NCBI RefSeq assembly: GCF_044385915.1
Contig: NZ_JBISCC010000124.1
Coordinates: 248,001-312,000 of the forward strand
DNA from: Thalassobellus citreus
GTDB taxonomy: Bacteria > Bacteroidota > Bacteroidia > Flavobacteriales > Flavobacteriaceae
Reading direction: 5' to 3'
DNA: 64,000 nucleotides
A program made the position numbers and the translations under genes. Of the stretch, positions 7,663-16,958 are shown in pieces (positions within the stretch are counted from its first letter, which is position 1; each line of letters begins with the position of its first letter). Below the pieces are notes generated by a model. It had not been told where the DNA came from, did not search any database, and saw only the letters and a program-made list of their open reading frames with translations.

Positions 7663-10422
7663 ATGTTATTTAAAAAATTAATTTTTGTAATACTGCTATC
7701 TATTACAAGTAGTTATGCTCAAAACCCAGTAGTGAAAATGGATTTTGATCAAGCTGGTAGAAAAGAATCTGAAGTTAATCAAATAGGATATATACCATGG
7801 GTTATTTCTGGAGCTTCAAGTAGTAGTAAAACTGAAAACGGAATTACTTTCACTGTAACTAAGGTTGGGCCTTTTGGAAATCAATTAAGTTCTAGCTGGT
7901 TCAAAACAGGAATTCAAGCTTCAGATGAAGGTAAATTAGTTAATGATGGTATTACTGTTAAAGATGGTACAGCAAACCAAGGTGGGCAAATTGAGTTTAG
8001 AATAAGTGGTTTAGACGCAGGAACACATTCTTTACTTGCCTATATAAATCAAACGTCTAGTGATACTTTTACTTATAGTCCAATAGATGTTTCTTTAGAT
8101 GGAAACTTGATTGAAGATAATGTAGTGCCAACTGTTAGAGCTGCTAATTCAGCTGAAGCAAAATCGGTATATATAACTTTTCAAGCTATAGCTAATACAG
8201 ACGTTGTTATTTTATTTGCAGCTGAAACTTCTGGGTCTGAAAATGTGAAAAATGTATTGATTAACGGATTTGAATTAAATACTCCTAATATTTTTGACCA
8301 AGCAACTAGCCCTATTCCGGAACATAATAACGAGCACGTAGAATTAGCTTCTGGTAATGTTTTGTTACAATGGACTCCTGCTGCTAATACAGTTACACAA
8401 AATATTTATTACGGTACAGATCAAGATGCTGTAGAGAATGCTGATACCTCTTCATTAGAATATAAAGCAAATCAAAATAATACTAATAATACTTATCAAG
8501 TAAATGGCTTATATACTGGAGAAACTTATTTTTGGCGAGTAGATCAAATAGCATCTGGTGGTAATATAACAAAAGGTAATGTATGGCGTTTTCGACCTGC
8601 AATACTTGCGTTTCCAGGAGCAGAAGGATATGGTCGTTTTGCCCGCGGTGGTAGAGGAGGAAAAGTAGTAGCTGTAACAAATTTGGATGATAGTGGTCCT
8701 GGAAGTTTACGTGAAGCTATAACTAATGATATAGGACCTAGAACTATTGTTTTTAATGTGTCTGGTATTATAAGGCTTTATTCTCGTTTGGTTTCAAGTC
8801 AACCATATGTAACTATTGCTGGTCAAACAGCACCAGGGAAAGGAATAACTATTAGAGCAGCTCCTTTAGGTATTACAGGTGATGATAATGTTGTTCAAAA
8901 TATAAGAGTACGATTAGGAGGCGGTCAAACTTTTGATGGTATGGGATTAACTGGTGGAGATTATAGTATTATTGATCATTGTTCTATAAGTTGGACTATT
9001 GATGAGTCATTTAGTTCTCGTGGAGGTCATAATATAACACTACAACGCACCTTAATTTCTGAAGCATTAAATGCAGCAGGTCATCAAAATTATCCTGCAG
9101 GAGCAGAGCACGGGTATGCGGCTACAATTGGAGGCGATATAGGTAGTTTTCATCATAATTTATTAGCTCATAATTATGGGCGTAATTGGAGTTTAGGTGG
9201 AGGATTAGATGGAAGTGGTGCTTATGCGGGTAAAATGGATATAACTAACAATGTTGTATATAATTGGGGAGGAAGAACTACTGATGGCGGAGCAAAAGAA
9301 GTTAATTTTGTTAATAATTATTATAAGCCAGGAGCTGGGTCTAAAGTATTTTATGCTCTAAAAGCTCAGAATGAACATTTAGGGACAGGAGCGCAGCAAT
9401 ATTATTTTGAAGGTAATGTTATGCCTGGACATTTTGATGAAACTAATCAAGCAAATGGAAGAACATCAACTGGAGATGCCGAAGATAAAGATGGTGTTCC
9501 TTTTAGTAACTGGGTAAATACACCATTTTTCCCATCATATGTTACAACTCAGTCTGCAGAAGAGGCTTATAAAATTGTGTTATCAGATGTAGGTTGTATT
9601 CAACCAGTATTTGATGATCATGATAAAAGAATGATTGCAGAAACTTTAGGAGGAACGTTTACTTATAGAGGAAGTGTAACTAATAAACCAGGATTTCCTG
9701 ATAACGAAGCAGATGTTGGAGGTTACGAAGATTATCCTTTTATAACAAGACCAGCTAGTTGGGATTCTGATAATGATGGATTACCTAATTGGTATGAGGA
9801 AATTATAGGAACTAACATTAACTCTGGAAATGGCGATTTTTCAGATTCGAATGCTGATAATGATTTAGATGGTTACACCAATCTAGATGATTATTTACAA
9901 TGGATGGATAAACCTCATTATAGTACTTTAACAGGTAAAAAAATAAATATTAATATTCAAGAATTATCAAGGGGGTTTGAGAGCAGTCCTTCATATCAAA
10001 TATCTAATGTGGTTAATGGAAACTTTAATTTAGTAGGCGATGTAGTTGAGTTTACACCAACAACAACAGGCTTAGCGTCTTTCGATTTTACTGTTACCGA
10101 TTCAGCTGGACATAGTATGACGCGTTCTGTAAATATTCTTAATGGTTTTGATTTAACTTTATCAATTAAAAAAAGTGAAGTTTCAGAAGTAAAGGTTTGG
10201 CCTATTCCAAATAAAGGAACTTTTTCCATAAAAATGAAGGATAGTAGTGCTAATTCTGAATTTAAAATATTTGATATTTTAGGAAAGGAAATATTGAATG
10301 GTACTATTAAAAAAGGTGCAATTGAAAAGGTGAATTTAAATAAAAGTGGTATTTTTATTTTAAAAGTTATAGAATCTAGTTCTAAACAAGTTATACATAC
10401 TCAAAAAATAATAGTGCAATAG
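7663..10422 (+). CDS. Secreted PL1-like pectate lyase with T9SS C-terminal sorting domain
   Basis: The 919-residue protein has a signal peptide (MLFKKLIFVILLSITSSYAQ) and an N-terminal beta-sandwich region of about 180 residues. A fibronectin-III-like domain lies at about 225-310. The parallel beta-helix lyase domain starts at about 313 with FPGAEGYGRFARGGRGGKVV, the hallmark of bacterial PL1 lyases, and continues with TNLDDSGPGSLREAI. A calcium-binding-type repeat (DSDNDGLPNWYEE, then DNDLDGYTNLDDYL) is at about 700-745 and a cadherin-like stretch at about 772-822. The last 75 residues (VWPIPNKGTF, FDILGKEIL, QKIIVQ) form a type A T9SS sorting domain. It cleaves polygalacturonan by beta-elimination at the cell surface or outside. 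It heads the rightward group and has a candidate promoter and palindromic operator upstream. Confidence 0.93.
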   Translation: MLFKKLIFVILLSITSSYAQNPVVKMDFDQAGRKESEVNQIGYIPWVISGASSSSKTENGITFTVTKVGPFGNQLSSSWFKTGIQASDEGKLVNDGITVKDGTANQGGQIEFRISGLDAGTHSLLAYINQTSSDTFTYSPIDVSLDGNLIEDNVVPTVRAANSAEAKSVYITFQAIANTDVVILFAAETSGSENVKNVLINGFELNTPNIFDQATSPIPEHNNEHVELASGNVLLQWTPAANTVTQNIYYGTDQDAVENADTSSLEYKANQNNTNNTYQVNGLYTGETYFWRVDQIASGGNITKGNVWRFRPAILAFPGAEGYGRFARGGRGGKVVAVTNLDDSGPGSLREAITNDIGPRTIVFNVSGIIRLYSRLVSSQPYVTIAGQTAPGKGITIRAAPLGITGDDNVVQNIRVRLGGGQTFDGMGLTGGDYSIIDHCSISWTIDESFSSRGGHNITLQRTLISEALNAAGHQNYPAGAEHGYAATIGGDIGSFHHNLLAHNYGRNWSLGGGLDGSGAYAGKMDITNNVVYNWGGRTTDGGAKEVNFVNNYYKPGAGSKVFYALKAQNEHLGTGAQQYYFEGNVMPGHFDETNQANGRTSTGDAEDKDGVPFSNWVNTPFFPSYVTTQSAEEAYKIVLSDVGCIQPVFDDHDKRMIAETLGGTFTYRGSVTNKPGFPDNEADVGGYEDYPFITRPASWDSDNDGLPNWYEEIIGTNINSGNGDFSDSNADNDLDGYTNLDDYLQWMDKPHYSTLTGKKININIQELSRGFESSPSYQISNVVNGNFNLVGDVVEFTPTTTGLASFDFTVTDSAGHSMTRSVNILNGFDLTLSIKKSEVSEVKVWPIPNKGTFSIKMKDSSANSEFKIFDILGKEILNGTIKKGAIEKVNLNKSGIFILKVIESSSKQVIHTQKIIVQ

Positions 10423-10434
10423 TTTTTTTATGAT

Positions 10435-12978
10435 GTGAAAATATCAATTAAGGTTTTAATTTTTTTAAGCTTCGGTTTTTTTTGTAACACCTATATGTTT
10501 TCTCAAAAACATAAGGGTAGTTTATATAAAGATCTAGAATTTTTTGGTAATCATATCATATATAAAGGACAAAAGATTGCTTTAGGTGAACACGCATTTT
10601 TTATTGACGGGGAACTTTCAAATGAAGAAGTTGCTAAATATAAGTATGTATACAATTCCATAAATGAAGCGGTAAAACATCTAATCGATGGAACTGAGGT
10701 TTCTCCTATGAGGCTTTATGTTGCTCCATGGGTATATTGGATTGATAATCCAGACGACCCTGAAATTCGCTTACCAAAAGAAGGTAGTAGGACTCCATTT
10801 GGACTTGAAATTAATTGTGAATGGTTAAGTTTTCAAGGTTTATCTGATAATCCTGAAAATGTTATTATTGCTTGTAATCGTGGACAAACTATGGGGGCGA
10901 AAGGCAATTTTACTATGCTAAATATTAAAGGGGACGGTATTTATGCTGAAAATATAACCTTTGGTAATTATTGTAATATAGATTTGGTTTATCCGCCTAA
11001 CCCAAAATTAAATCGAAAAAAAAGAGGATCGGCTATAGTACAAGCTCAGCTTATATTTTCAAATGGCGATAAAGTAGTTGCTAGAAACACACATTTTATT
11101 AGTAGACTTAATCTTGGCCCTTTTTGGGGAAGTAAACGTACTTTGTTTGATAGATGCCATTTTGAATCAACAGACGATGCTTTAAATGGTCGAGCAATTT
11201 ATCTTAATTGTACTTTAGAAGTGTATTCATCCAAACCATTTGGTCATACATCAGGAACTGGTGCTGTCTTTTTTAATAGCGATATTCAATCTTTTACTCG
11301 TGGGAAACAATATTTTGTTAAAGGGCGAGGGCCTGTTACAGCAATTGATACTCGGTTTTCTGCTAAAAATTTAGATTACCTAGGGTGGCGAGATATTCCA
11401 GATATTGAATCTCGTTATTATCAATATAATGTTAGTTTGAATGGTAATTCATTATCTATGAGTCCCGATTATGATTTTGCTACTGTAGATTTAACAAACA
11501 AAAGTTTATTAAATGCATACCGATTTGAGTATAAGAATAAAGTGATTTATAATACTTATAATTTATTACGTGGAGATGATGATTGGGATCCTATGGGTGT
11601 AAAAGGGTTGGTTGAAAAAGCAGAAAAAGAATCAACTAAAAATTATTCTAATATACCAACTCAATTAATTATTAAACCAACTCGTCAAACCATTGAAACA
11701 GGTAAAGATAGCTTGTTATTAAAATCTACTTTGTATCGTTTTGGTAATTATGAGTTTACTGGTAAAAAAATAAGTTGGTCAATAGACTCTCAATATCAAT
11801 CTTTTGTAAAGTTGAAAATAAAGGAAGATGGTACCTGTTTAGTGATTCCAATAAATAATGAAAATGAAACTCAAGAAGTTGTTATTAATGCATCTACAGT
11901 TTCTGGACTAGAAGCTGCAAGTGTAATATATGTAAAACCTTCATTCGTAGTTCCACCAGAATTCAAAAAGCTTCCTAGAATAACTAAAGAAGCGGGAGCT
12001 TTAAAAGTAGATTACTCCTTAGATATGGATTTTGAAGATCAGTCATTAATTAGCTGGTATAGATGTAAAGATGCTAAAGGTAGTCATCCAATTGAAGTGT
12101 CGATTTCCAGATTTAATAAACCAATGAAATCTTATAAATTATCTTTAGGAGATGTGGGTTATTATATCATGGCTAGTGTTTCTCCAAAACATTTACGTTG
12201 TCATAAAGGAATTCCAAGAAAGATTGTTTTTAAACATAAAATATCAAAAAAGGAGATTAACAATAATCCTAAAGTTTTAATTCCCAATTTTGAAAATATG
12301 TCGGCAAAGTATCAACCTGAAATTCTTCAAGGATTTTGGACTCTTGATAGTTATGCTCCAACAGATACAAAAGATTTTAATTGGGAAGCTGATAATACTC
12401 AAGATCCTTGGTATTATGGAGAGGGTATTAATGGAGCAGCTAAAAATATTGGTTTTGTACAAAATACTAAAGGAGCTCGTATGCGTTACACTCCGGTTGG
12501 TGATACGTTTAGAGATATGAAAATTAATTTTACTGCTGTTCCCTCTAAAACTGCAGGTCAGGGTTTTAGTAGTGCAAGATCTCAATATATGGATGTTGGG
12601 ATTAAAATGGATACTAAAAGCATGAATGGGTATGCGCTTCGCTTAATACGGACTACTAAATACAGTGATGCTATCGATTTTATTTTAATGAAATATGAAA
12701 ATGGAAATGCAACACCAATTAGTGAGTCAATTTCAACTACATGTTACCGTCCAAATTGTGTAATTTCTGTTGAAGTAAAGAATAACAAATTAATTGTACA
12801 TGCCGAAAATACTTTAGAATATTTTACTAAACATGATAGTGCTGAGGTTTCAAAAATGGTAGATTTACAAGTAGATATTACGCCTAATAATTTTGGAGGT
12901 GTAAGTTTTCAACATACAGGAACAGTTAGAAGTGGGGCAACTTTAATAAAAGATTTAAAAATAGAATGGTTTAATTAA
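10435..12978 (+). CDS. Secreted right-handed beta-helix protein, pectinesterase-like
   Basis: The start is GTG at 10435; an ATG at 10433 overlaps it but is followed directly by TGA in its own frame. The GTG start gives a good signal peptide (MKISIKVLIFLSFGFFCNTYMFSQ). Residues about 50-340 read as beta-helix rungs related to pectin methylesterases (YNSINEAVKHLIDG, FTMLNIKGDGIYAENITFGN, DRCHFESTDDALNGRAIYLN). I do not find the GFQDT and GSVDFIFG catalytic motifs present in the CE8 gene downstream. An Ig-like region lies around 405-500 and a lectin-like beta-sandwich at about 650-847. It begins 12 bases after the lyase stop, so it shares that transcript. A pectin-binding or esterase-related role is likely, but the reaction is unknown. 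Confidence 0.75.
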   Translation: MKISIKVLIFLSFGFFCNTYMFSQKHKGSLYKDLEFFGNHIIYKGQKIALGEHAFFIDGELSNEEVAKYKYVYNSINEAVKHLIDGTEVSPMRLYVAPWVYWIDNPDDPEIRLPKEGSRTPFGLEINCEWLSFQGLSDNPENVIIACNRGQTMGAKGNFTMLNIKGDGIYAENITFGNYCNIDLVYPPNPKLNRKKRGSAIVQAQLIFSNGDKVVARNTHFISRLNLGPFWGSKRTLFDRCHFESTDDALNGRAIYLNCTLEVYSSKPFGHTSGTGAVFFNSDIQSFTRGKQYFVKGRGPVTAIDTRFSAKNLDYLGWRDIPDIESRYYQYNVSLNGNSLSMSPDYDFATVDLTNKSLLNAYRFEYKNKVIYNTYNLLRGDDDWDPMGVKGLVEKAEKESTKNYSNIPTQLIIKPTRQTIETGKDSLLLKSTLYRFGNYEFTGKKISWSIDSQYQSFVKLKIKEDGTCLVIPINNENETQEVVINASTVSGLEAASVIYVKPSFVVPPEFKKLPRITKEAGALKVDYSLDMDFEDQSLISWYRCKDAKGSHPIEVSISRFNKPMKSYKLSLGDVGYYIMASVSPKHLRCHKGIPRKIVFKHKISKKEINNNPKVLIPNFENMSAKYQPEILQGFWTLDSYAPTDTKDFNWEADNTQDPWYYGEGINGAAKNIGFVQNTKGARMRYTPVGDTFRDMKINFTAVPSKTAGQGFSSARSQYMDVGIKMDTKSMNGYALRLIRTTKYSDAIDFILMKYENGNATPISESISTTCYRPNCVISVEVKNNKLIVHAENTLEYFTKHDSAEVSKMVDLQVDITPNNFGGVSFQHTGTVRSGATLIKDLKIEWFN

Positions 12979-12996
12979 TAATGAAAATCAACTAAA

Positions 12997-13103
12997 ATGA
13001 AAAAACAAGTAATAGTTTTAATTATGCTTTTTTTAGTTCTATAACTTTTAGTCAAGAAAAAGATTCTATTTCTAAGTTTGCTTTCAGAATTGGAATTATT
13101 TAG
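12997..13103 (+). pseudogene. Remnant of a small secreted-protein gene (signal peptide plus about 15 residues, frameshifted)
   Basis: An ATG at 12997 opens MKKQVIVLIMLF, then a run of seven T at 13026-13032 shifts the frame to an early stop. Adding one T restores a clean signal peptide and mature start, FFSSITFSQEKDSISKFAF, which ends at a TAG at 13101. The text looks like the 5' end of a secreted or outer-membrane protein gene whose body has been lost. The next 139 bases before the pectin methylesterase show no coding signal. A sequencing slip in the T run is possible, but the TAG would still leave only about 35 residues. Confidence 0.5.
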
Positions 13104-13242
13104 TTTTAAAAATTCTAGTTTTATTCCAAGTTGTTTTCAGATTTTAATTGTTTATTTATATCAAAGAAAACTTATGGAATAGATTGTTTATAGAGGTTGC
13201 ATAAACCAATATTAATAACTTCTTCAATTAAAAAAAGCATCA

Positions 13243-14271
13243 ATGACACATATTAGACAGATTATTACAGTTTTTTTATTTTTTTGCTCTGTTCAGGTTA
13301 ATATACAAGCTCAAGTTCAGGATAAAAAACCTTTAAAAGTAGAAAAGAAAAAGTCTGCTAAAGATCCGTATAACATGACGGTAGCAAAAGATGGTAGTGG
13401 CGATTATACATCCATTCAAGATGCTATGTATGCTGCTAAAGCTTTTCCTTATCAGCGAGTTATTATTAATATAAAAAATGGGGTTTATAATGAAAAAGTG
13501 CATGTGTATTCTTGGAATACATATGTGTCTTTAATTGGAGAAAGTAAAGAACATACTATCATTACTTTTGATGATTATTTTAGTAAGCTTAATTTAGGCA
13601 GAAACAGCACATTTCATACGTCAACGGTTTTAGTTGAAGGAGATGATTTTATAGCTAAAAACTTGACTATTAAAAACACTTCTGGCCCTGTTGGTCAAGC
13701 AGTAGCATTATCGGTAAATGCAAATAGGTGTTACTTTGAAAACTGTGATTTTCTAGGATTTCAAGATACACTTTACACAGCAGGTGAGGGCTATAAACAA
13801 TATTTTAAAGATTGTTATATCGAAGGTAGTGTCGATTTTATTTTTGGTGAAGCAACTGTGCTTTTTGAGTCTTGTACAATAAATAGTAAAACCAATTCAT
13901 ATATTACAGCTGCATCAACGCCTAAAGGAAAGAGGTTTGGTTATGTATTTAAAAATTGCAAACTAACTGCCGATGACAATGTAACAGATGTTTATTTAGG
14001 ACGGCCATGGCGTTTGTATGCAAAAACGGTGTTTATTAATTGCGAAATAGGTAAACATATAAAAGCTGAAGGTTGGCATAACTGGAAAAAGAAGAAAGCA
14101 GAATCAACAACGCTCTATGCTGAATATAATTGTACAGGAGAAGGCTCTAAAACAGAAAGTAGAGTAGAGTGGTCGCACCAATTAAAAAAATCTCAAGCAA
14201 AGAAATACACCAAAGAGAATATTTTAAGTGATAAAACCATGAAATCAAAATGGTTCTCAAATGAGAAATAG
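13243..14271 (+). CDS. Pectin methylesterase, family CE8
   Basis: The 342-residue secreted protein has a signal peptide to about residue 23 and one CE8 beta-helix. It opens with VAKDGSGDYTSIQDAM and carries all the family signatures: Q152 in GQAVAL, Q174 and D175 in GFQDTLYT (acid/base Asp), D198 in GSVDFIFG (nucleophile) and R254/W256 in LGRPWR. It removes methyl groups from homogalacturonan, exposing the acidic polymer that the PL1 lyase at 7663-10422 attacks. Length is normal for the family. The last 11 bases overlap the start of the next gene in another frame, so the two are translationally coupled. Confidence 0.95.
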   Translation: MTHIRQIITVFLFFCSVQVNIQAQVQDKKPLKVEKKKSAKDPYNMTVAKDGSGDYTSIQDAMYAAKAFPYQRVIINIKNGVYNEKVHVYSWNTYVSLIGESKEHTIITFDDYFSKLNLGRNSTFHTSTVLVEGDDFIAKNLTIKNTSGPVGQAVALSVNANRCYFENCDFLGFQDTLYTAGEGYKQYFKDCYIEGSVDFIFGEATVLFESCTINSKTNSYITAASTPKGKRFGYVFKNCKLTADDNVTDVYLGRPWRLYAKTVFINCEIGKHIKAEGWHNWKKKKAESTTLYAEYNCTGEGSKTESRVEWSHQLKKSQAKKYTKENILSDKTMKSKWFSNEK

Positions 14272-15520
14272 AATAAAATATAAACTTGTTTTTATTTTAT
14301 TCTTGGTAATCCAGTTAACTAGTTTAAATGCTCAAGAAAATAATAAGCTAAAGGTTTTTGTTGATGGTGAAATTCCTGATTTTGATTATGTAAAACGAAC
14401 CCTATCGTTTGTTGATTTTGTTTCAGACCAGAATGTATGCGATGTTTATGTGTTAACAACTAAAAGGTCTACAGGAGGTAATGGTGATTTTTATTATTTT
14501 GTTTTTACAAATAAAACAACGACTTCTAATGATACCTTTAAATTAAATTGTGTTACCTATGCAAATGACACACCCGATGATGTAAGATCTAAATTTACAG
14601 AAACACTAAAAGCAGGTCTTGTGCCTTTTCTAAATAGAGGAGATGCAAAATATAATATTGTTGTTAGTCCATTGAAATCAGAAGATGAAAATAGTTTACC
14701 TATAGTTAATAAAAATAAGAATCCTTGGGATTTTTGGGTTTTTAATATAGGTTTAGCAGGAGAGTTTAATTTAGAAGAGCGTAAAAAAGAATATGCCTAT
14801 GAATTAGAATTTAAAGCAAATAGAATAACAGATATTTGGAGAATACGTAATGATTATCGATTTAAAAAAGAAGAGGAGATAATAACAAGAATTAAAGATT
14901 CAGAATCTACAGATATTAGTGTGTTAAATCAACAAAAGCGAATTAGGTCAAGAATTGTTTATAGTTTATCAAATAATTGGTCTGCAGGACTATTTTTTTT
15001 AAATTCTCAAGACACTTATAAAAACATCAGGTATAACTCGAGTATAGCTCCAGCTATAGAGTTTAATATATTCCCTTGGTCTGAAGCATCCAGAAGAGTT
15101 TTTACTGTTTCATATTCTTTAGGTGTTTCATGGTTTGGTTATAACGAACCAACATTATTTAATAAAACATCTGAACAGCGTTGGAGGGAAAAATTTGAAA
15201 CAGAATTAGAAGTTATTGAAAAATGGGGTGTTGTAGGTATTAAATTAGAAGGAACTCATTATTTTCCAGAGTTTAAAGATTATTCTATCGATTTAGAAGT
15301 TAACTTATCTTTTAGAATTGCGCGAGGTTTATTTTTAGAGTTTGGTTTGGAAGCAAACAAAATTAACGATCAATTTTATTTACCATTAAGTGAACTTAGT
15401 GATGAAGAGTTATTATTAAACGTTAGAAAACTACCAACGTCCTATGAGATTTCTGGTGATATTGGAATTAGATATCAATTTGGTTCTATTTTTAATAGCA
15501 TTGTAAATCAAAGACTTTAA
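14261..15520 (+). CDS. Predicted outer-membrane beta-barrel protein of unknown function
   Basis: The 419-residue protein has a signal peptide (VFILFLVIQLTSLNAQ), a periplasmic-looking N-terminal part (about 25-145) and then alternating amphipathic strands such as WSAGLFFLN, VFTVSYSLGVSWFGY and LFLEFGLEAN. These suggest an eight- to twelve-strand barrel. I do not recognise a named family. Its ATG lies inside the last codons of the CE8 gene, so it belongs to the pectin transcript and could serve as a porin or surface-anchored accessory protein; that is inference. A hairpin follows the gene at 15540-15571. Confidence 0.7.
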   Translation: MRNRIKYKLVFILFLVIQLTSLNAQENNKLKVFVDGEIPDFDYVKRTLSFVDFVSDQNVCDVYVLTTKRSTGGNGDFYYFVFTNKTTTSNDTFKLNCVTYANDTPDDVRSKFTETLKAGLVPFLNRGDAKYNIVVSPLKSEDENSLPIVNKNKNPWDFWVFNIGLAGEFNLEERKKEYAYELEFKANRITDIWRIRNDYRFKKEEEIITRIKDSESTDISVLNQQKRIRSRIVYSLSNNWSAGLFFLNSQDTYKNIRYNSSIAPAIEFNIFPWSEASRRVFTVSYSLGVSWFGYNEPTLFNKTSEQRWREKFETELEVIEKWGVVGIKLEGTHYFPEFKDYSIDLEVNLSFRIARGLFLEFGLEANKINDQFYLPLSELSDEELLLNVRKLPTSYEISGDIGIRYQFGSIFNSIVNQRL

Positions 15521-15539
15521 TAATACACTAAATTAAATC

Positions 15540-15571
15540 AAAAAGCCTTTCAATATTTTGAAAGACTTTTT
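15540..15571. terminator. Bidirectional Rho-independent terminator
   Basis: CTTTCAA (15547-15553), loop TATT, TTGAAAG (15558-15564) forms a hairpin. It is flanked by AAAAAG on the left and CTTTTT on the right, which extend the stem and give a U-tract in both directions. It separates the rightward barrel-protein gene from the leftward permease gene, whose stop codons face each other. Confidence 0.75.
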
Positions 15572-15589
15572 AACAGTGTTTTTATAATG

Positions 15590-16921
15590 TTATTCTTTTT
15601 TCAATCCTAATTTATGTCCAGCAATAGCATAATAAAGTATAATAATATAACAAGGTAATAAAATCCAGTAACCTTTAGTAGAAGCTGTAGCAGTAGCTAA
15701 AGCATCATTCATTCCTTCAGCTAAATAAGCTGCTTTATTTCCATCAACTAATCGTCCGTACAAAGGCGGTATAATAGCACCTCCAGAAATCGCCATTATT
15801 AGAAGGGCAGAGGCTGTTTTTGTGAATTTACCTAGCCCTTTTAACGTTAAAGGCCATACGGCTGGCCAAACTAAAGCATTTGCTATTCCTAATGCAGCTA
15901 CAAGTAAAACAGAAGTAAATCCAGTAGTAAATACAATACAGAATGATAATATAATACCTAATAAAGCACTTAGTTTTAATGCTGTAGTCTGATTAATAAA
16001 TTTAGGTATTAAAATGGCACCCAAAGCATAAGTAGCAACCATGGCCATTAATGTGAAAGTTGTGAAAAATTTAGCGTCTGTAGCTGGAATTCCTAAGGAA
16101 ATGCCATAGGCAATAATAGTGTCTCCGGCTATTACTTCTACACCAACATACATGAATAAAGTTAACACCCCTAACCATAAATGCGGAAACTGAAAAATAC
16201 TGGTTTTAGTTGTAACACCGTCTTTTGTCTCTTCAATAGGTTCTGCTTCAACATGTGGAAGTGGCGCTTTTCTAATTAATATAGCTAATACAAATAAAAC
16301 AATCGCCATAACAATATAAGGCGTAACAACACTATCTGCCATAGTGTCTAGCAATTGAGCTTTTTCAGAAGATGAAACAGTTGTTAGTTTATCATTAATT
16401 TCATCAATACCAGATAATAAAAGCGCTCCAAAAATAAGAGACCCTAAGGCTCCTGCTACTTTGTTAGCAATTCCCATGATTGAAATACGCTTAGCAGCAC
16501 TTTCAATAGGTCCTAAAATGGTTATATATGGGTTAGATGCTGTTTGTAGCAATGTCATTCCTGCACCTTGAATGAATATGCCTCCTAAAAACATCCAATA
16601 GGTTCTAGCTTCTGCAGCGGGTATAAAAACTAATGCTCCTAATCCCATTATAAATAACCCTAATGACATACCTTTTCTATATCCGATTTTTTCTAATATA
16701 TAAGAAGCGGGTAGTGCCATAACAACAAAAGAAATATAAGAAGCAGACGCTACTAAAAGTGATTGTGCTGAGGTTAATTCACTTATAGTTTTCATAAAAG
16801 GAATTAATGCACCATTGATCCAAGTTACAAATCCGAAAATAAAAAATAGTCCAGCTATAATTAGAATAGGAATTAATGTCTTATTTTTTGTTTGTGAATT
16901 TACTTGACTGCTATTACTCAT
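15590..16921 (-). CDS. MFS sugar permease of the FHS (fucose/glucose-galactose/GlcNAc) family
   Basis: The 443-residue protein has about 12 transmembrane helices. It opens with LIPILIIAGLFFIFGFVTW and carries the FHS signatures GFVTWINGALIPFMK, GAGMTLLQTASNPYI and the C-terminal VWPAVWPLTLKGLGKF. Characterised FHS members import fucose, glucose/galactose or N-acetylglucosamine by proton symport across the inner membrane. In this setting, fucose or GlcNAc released by the GH29 and GH20 enzymes are the likely substrates. It sits 37 bases downstream of cutC and probably shares its transcript, starting beyond 18057. Confidence 0.88.
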   Translation of the reverse strand: MSNSSQVNSQTKNKTLIPILIIAGLFFIFGFVTWINGALIPFMKTISELTSAQSLLVASASYISFVVMALPASYILEKIGYRKGMSLGLFIMGLGALVFIPAAEARTYWMFLGGIFIQGAGMTLLQTASNPYITILGPIESAAKRISIMGIANKVAGALGSLIFGALLLSGIDEINDKLTTVSSSEKAQLLDTMADSVVTPYIVMAIVLFVLAILIRKAPLPHVEAEPIEETKDGVTTKTSIFQFPHLWLGVLTLFMYVGVEVIAGDTIIAYGISLGIPATDAKFFTTFTLMAMVATYALGAILIPKFINQTTALKLSALLGIILSFCIVFTTGFTSVLLVAALGIANALVWPAVWPLTLKGLGKFTKTASALLIMAISGGAIIPPLYGRLVDGNKAAYLAEGMNDALATATASTKGYWILLPCYIIILYYAIAGHKLGLKKE

Positions 16922-16958
16922 AATTATTGATTTAATTTATAAATTTATATTAAAACTC

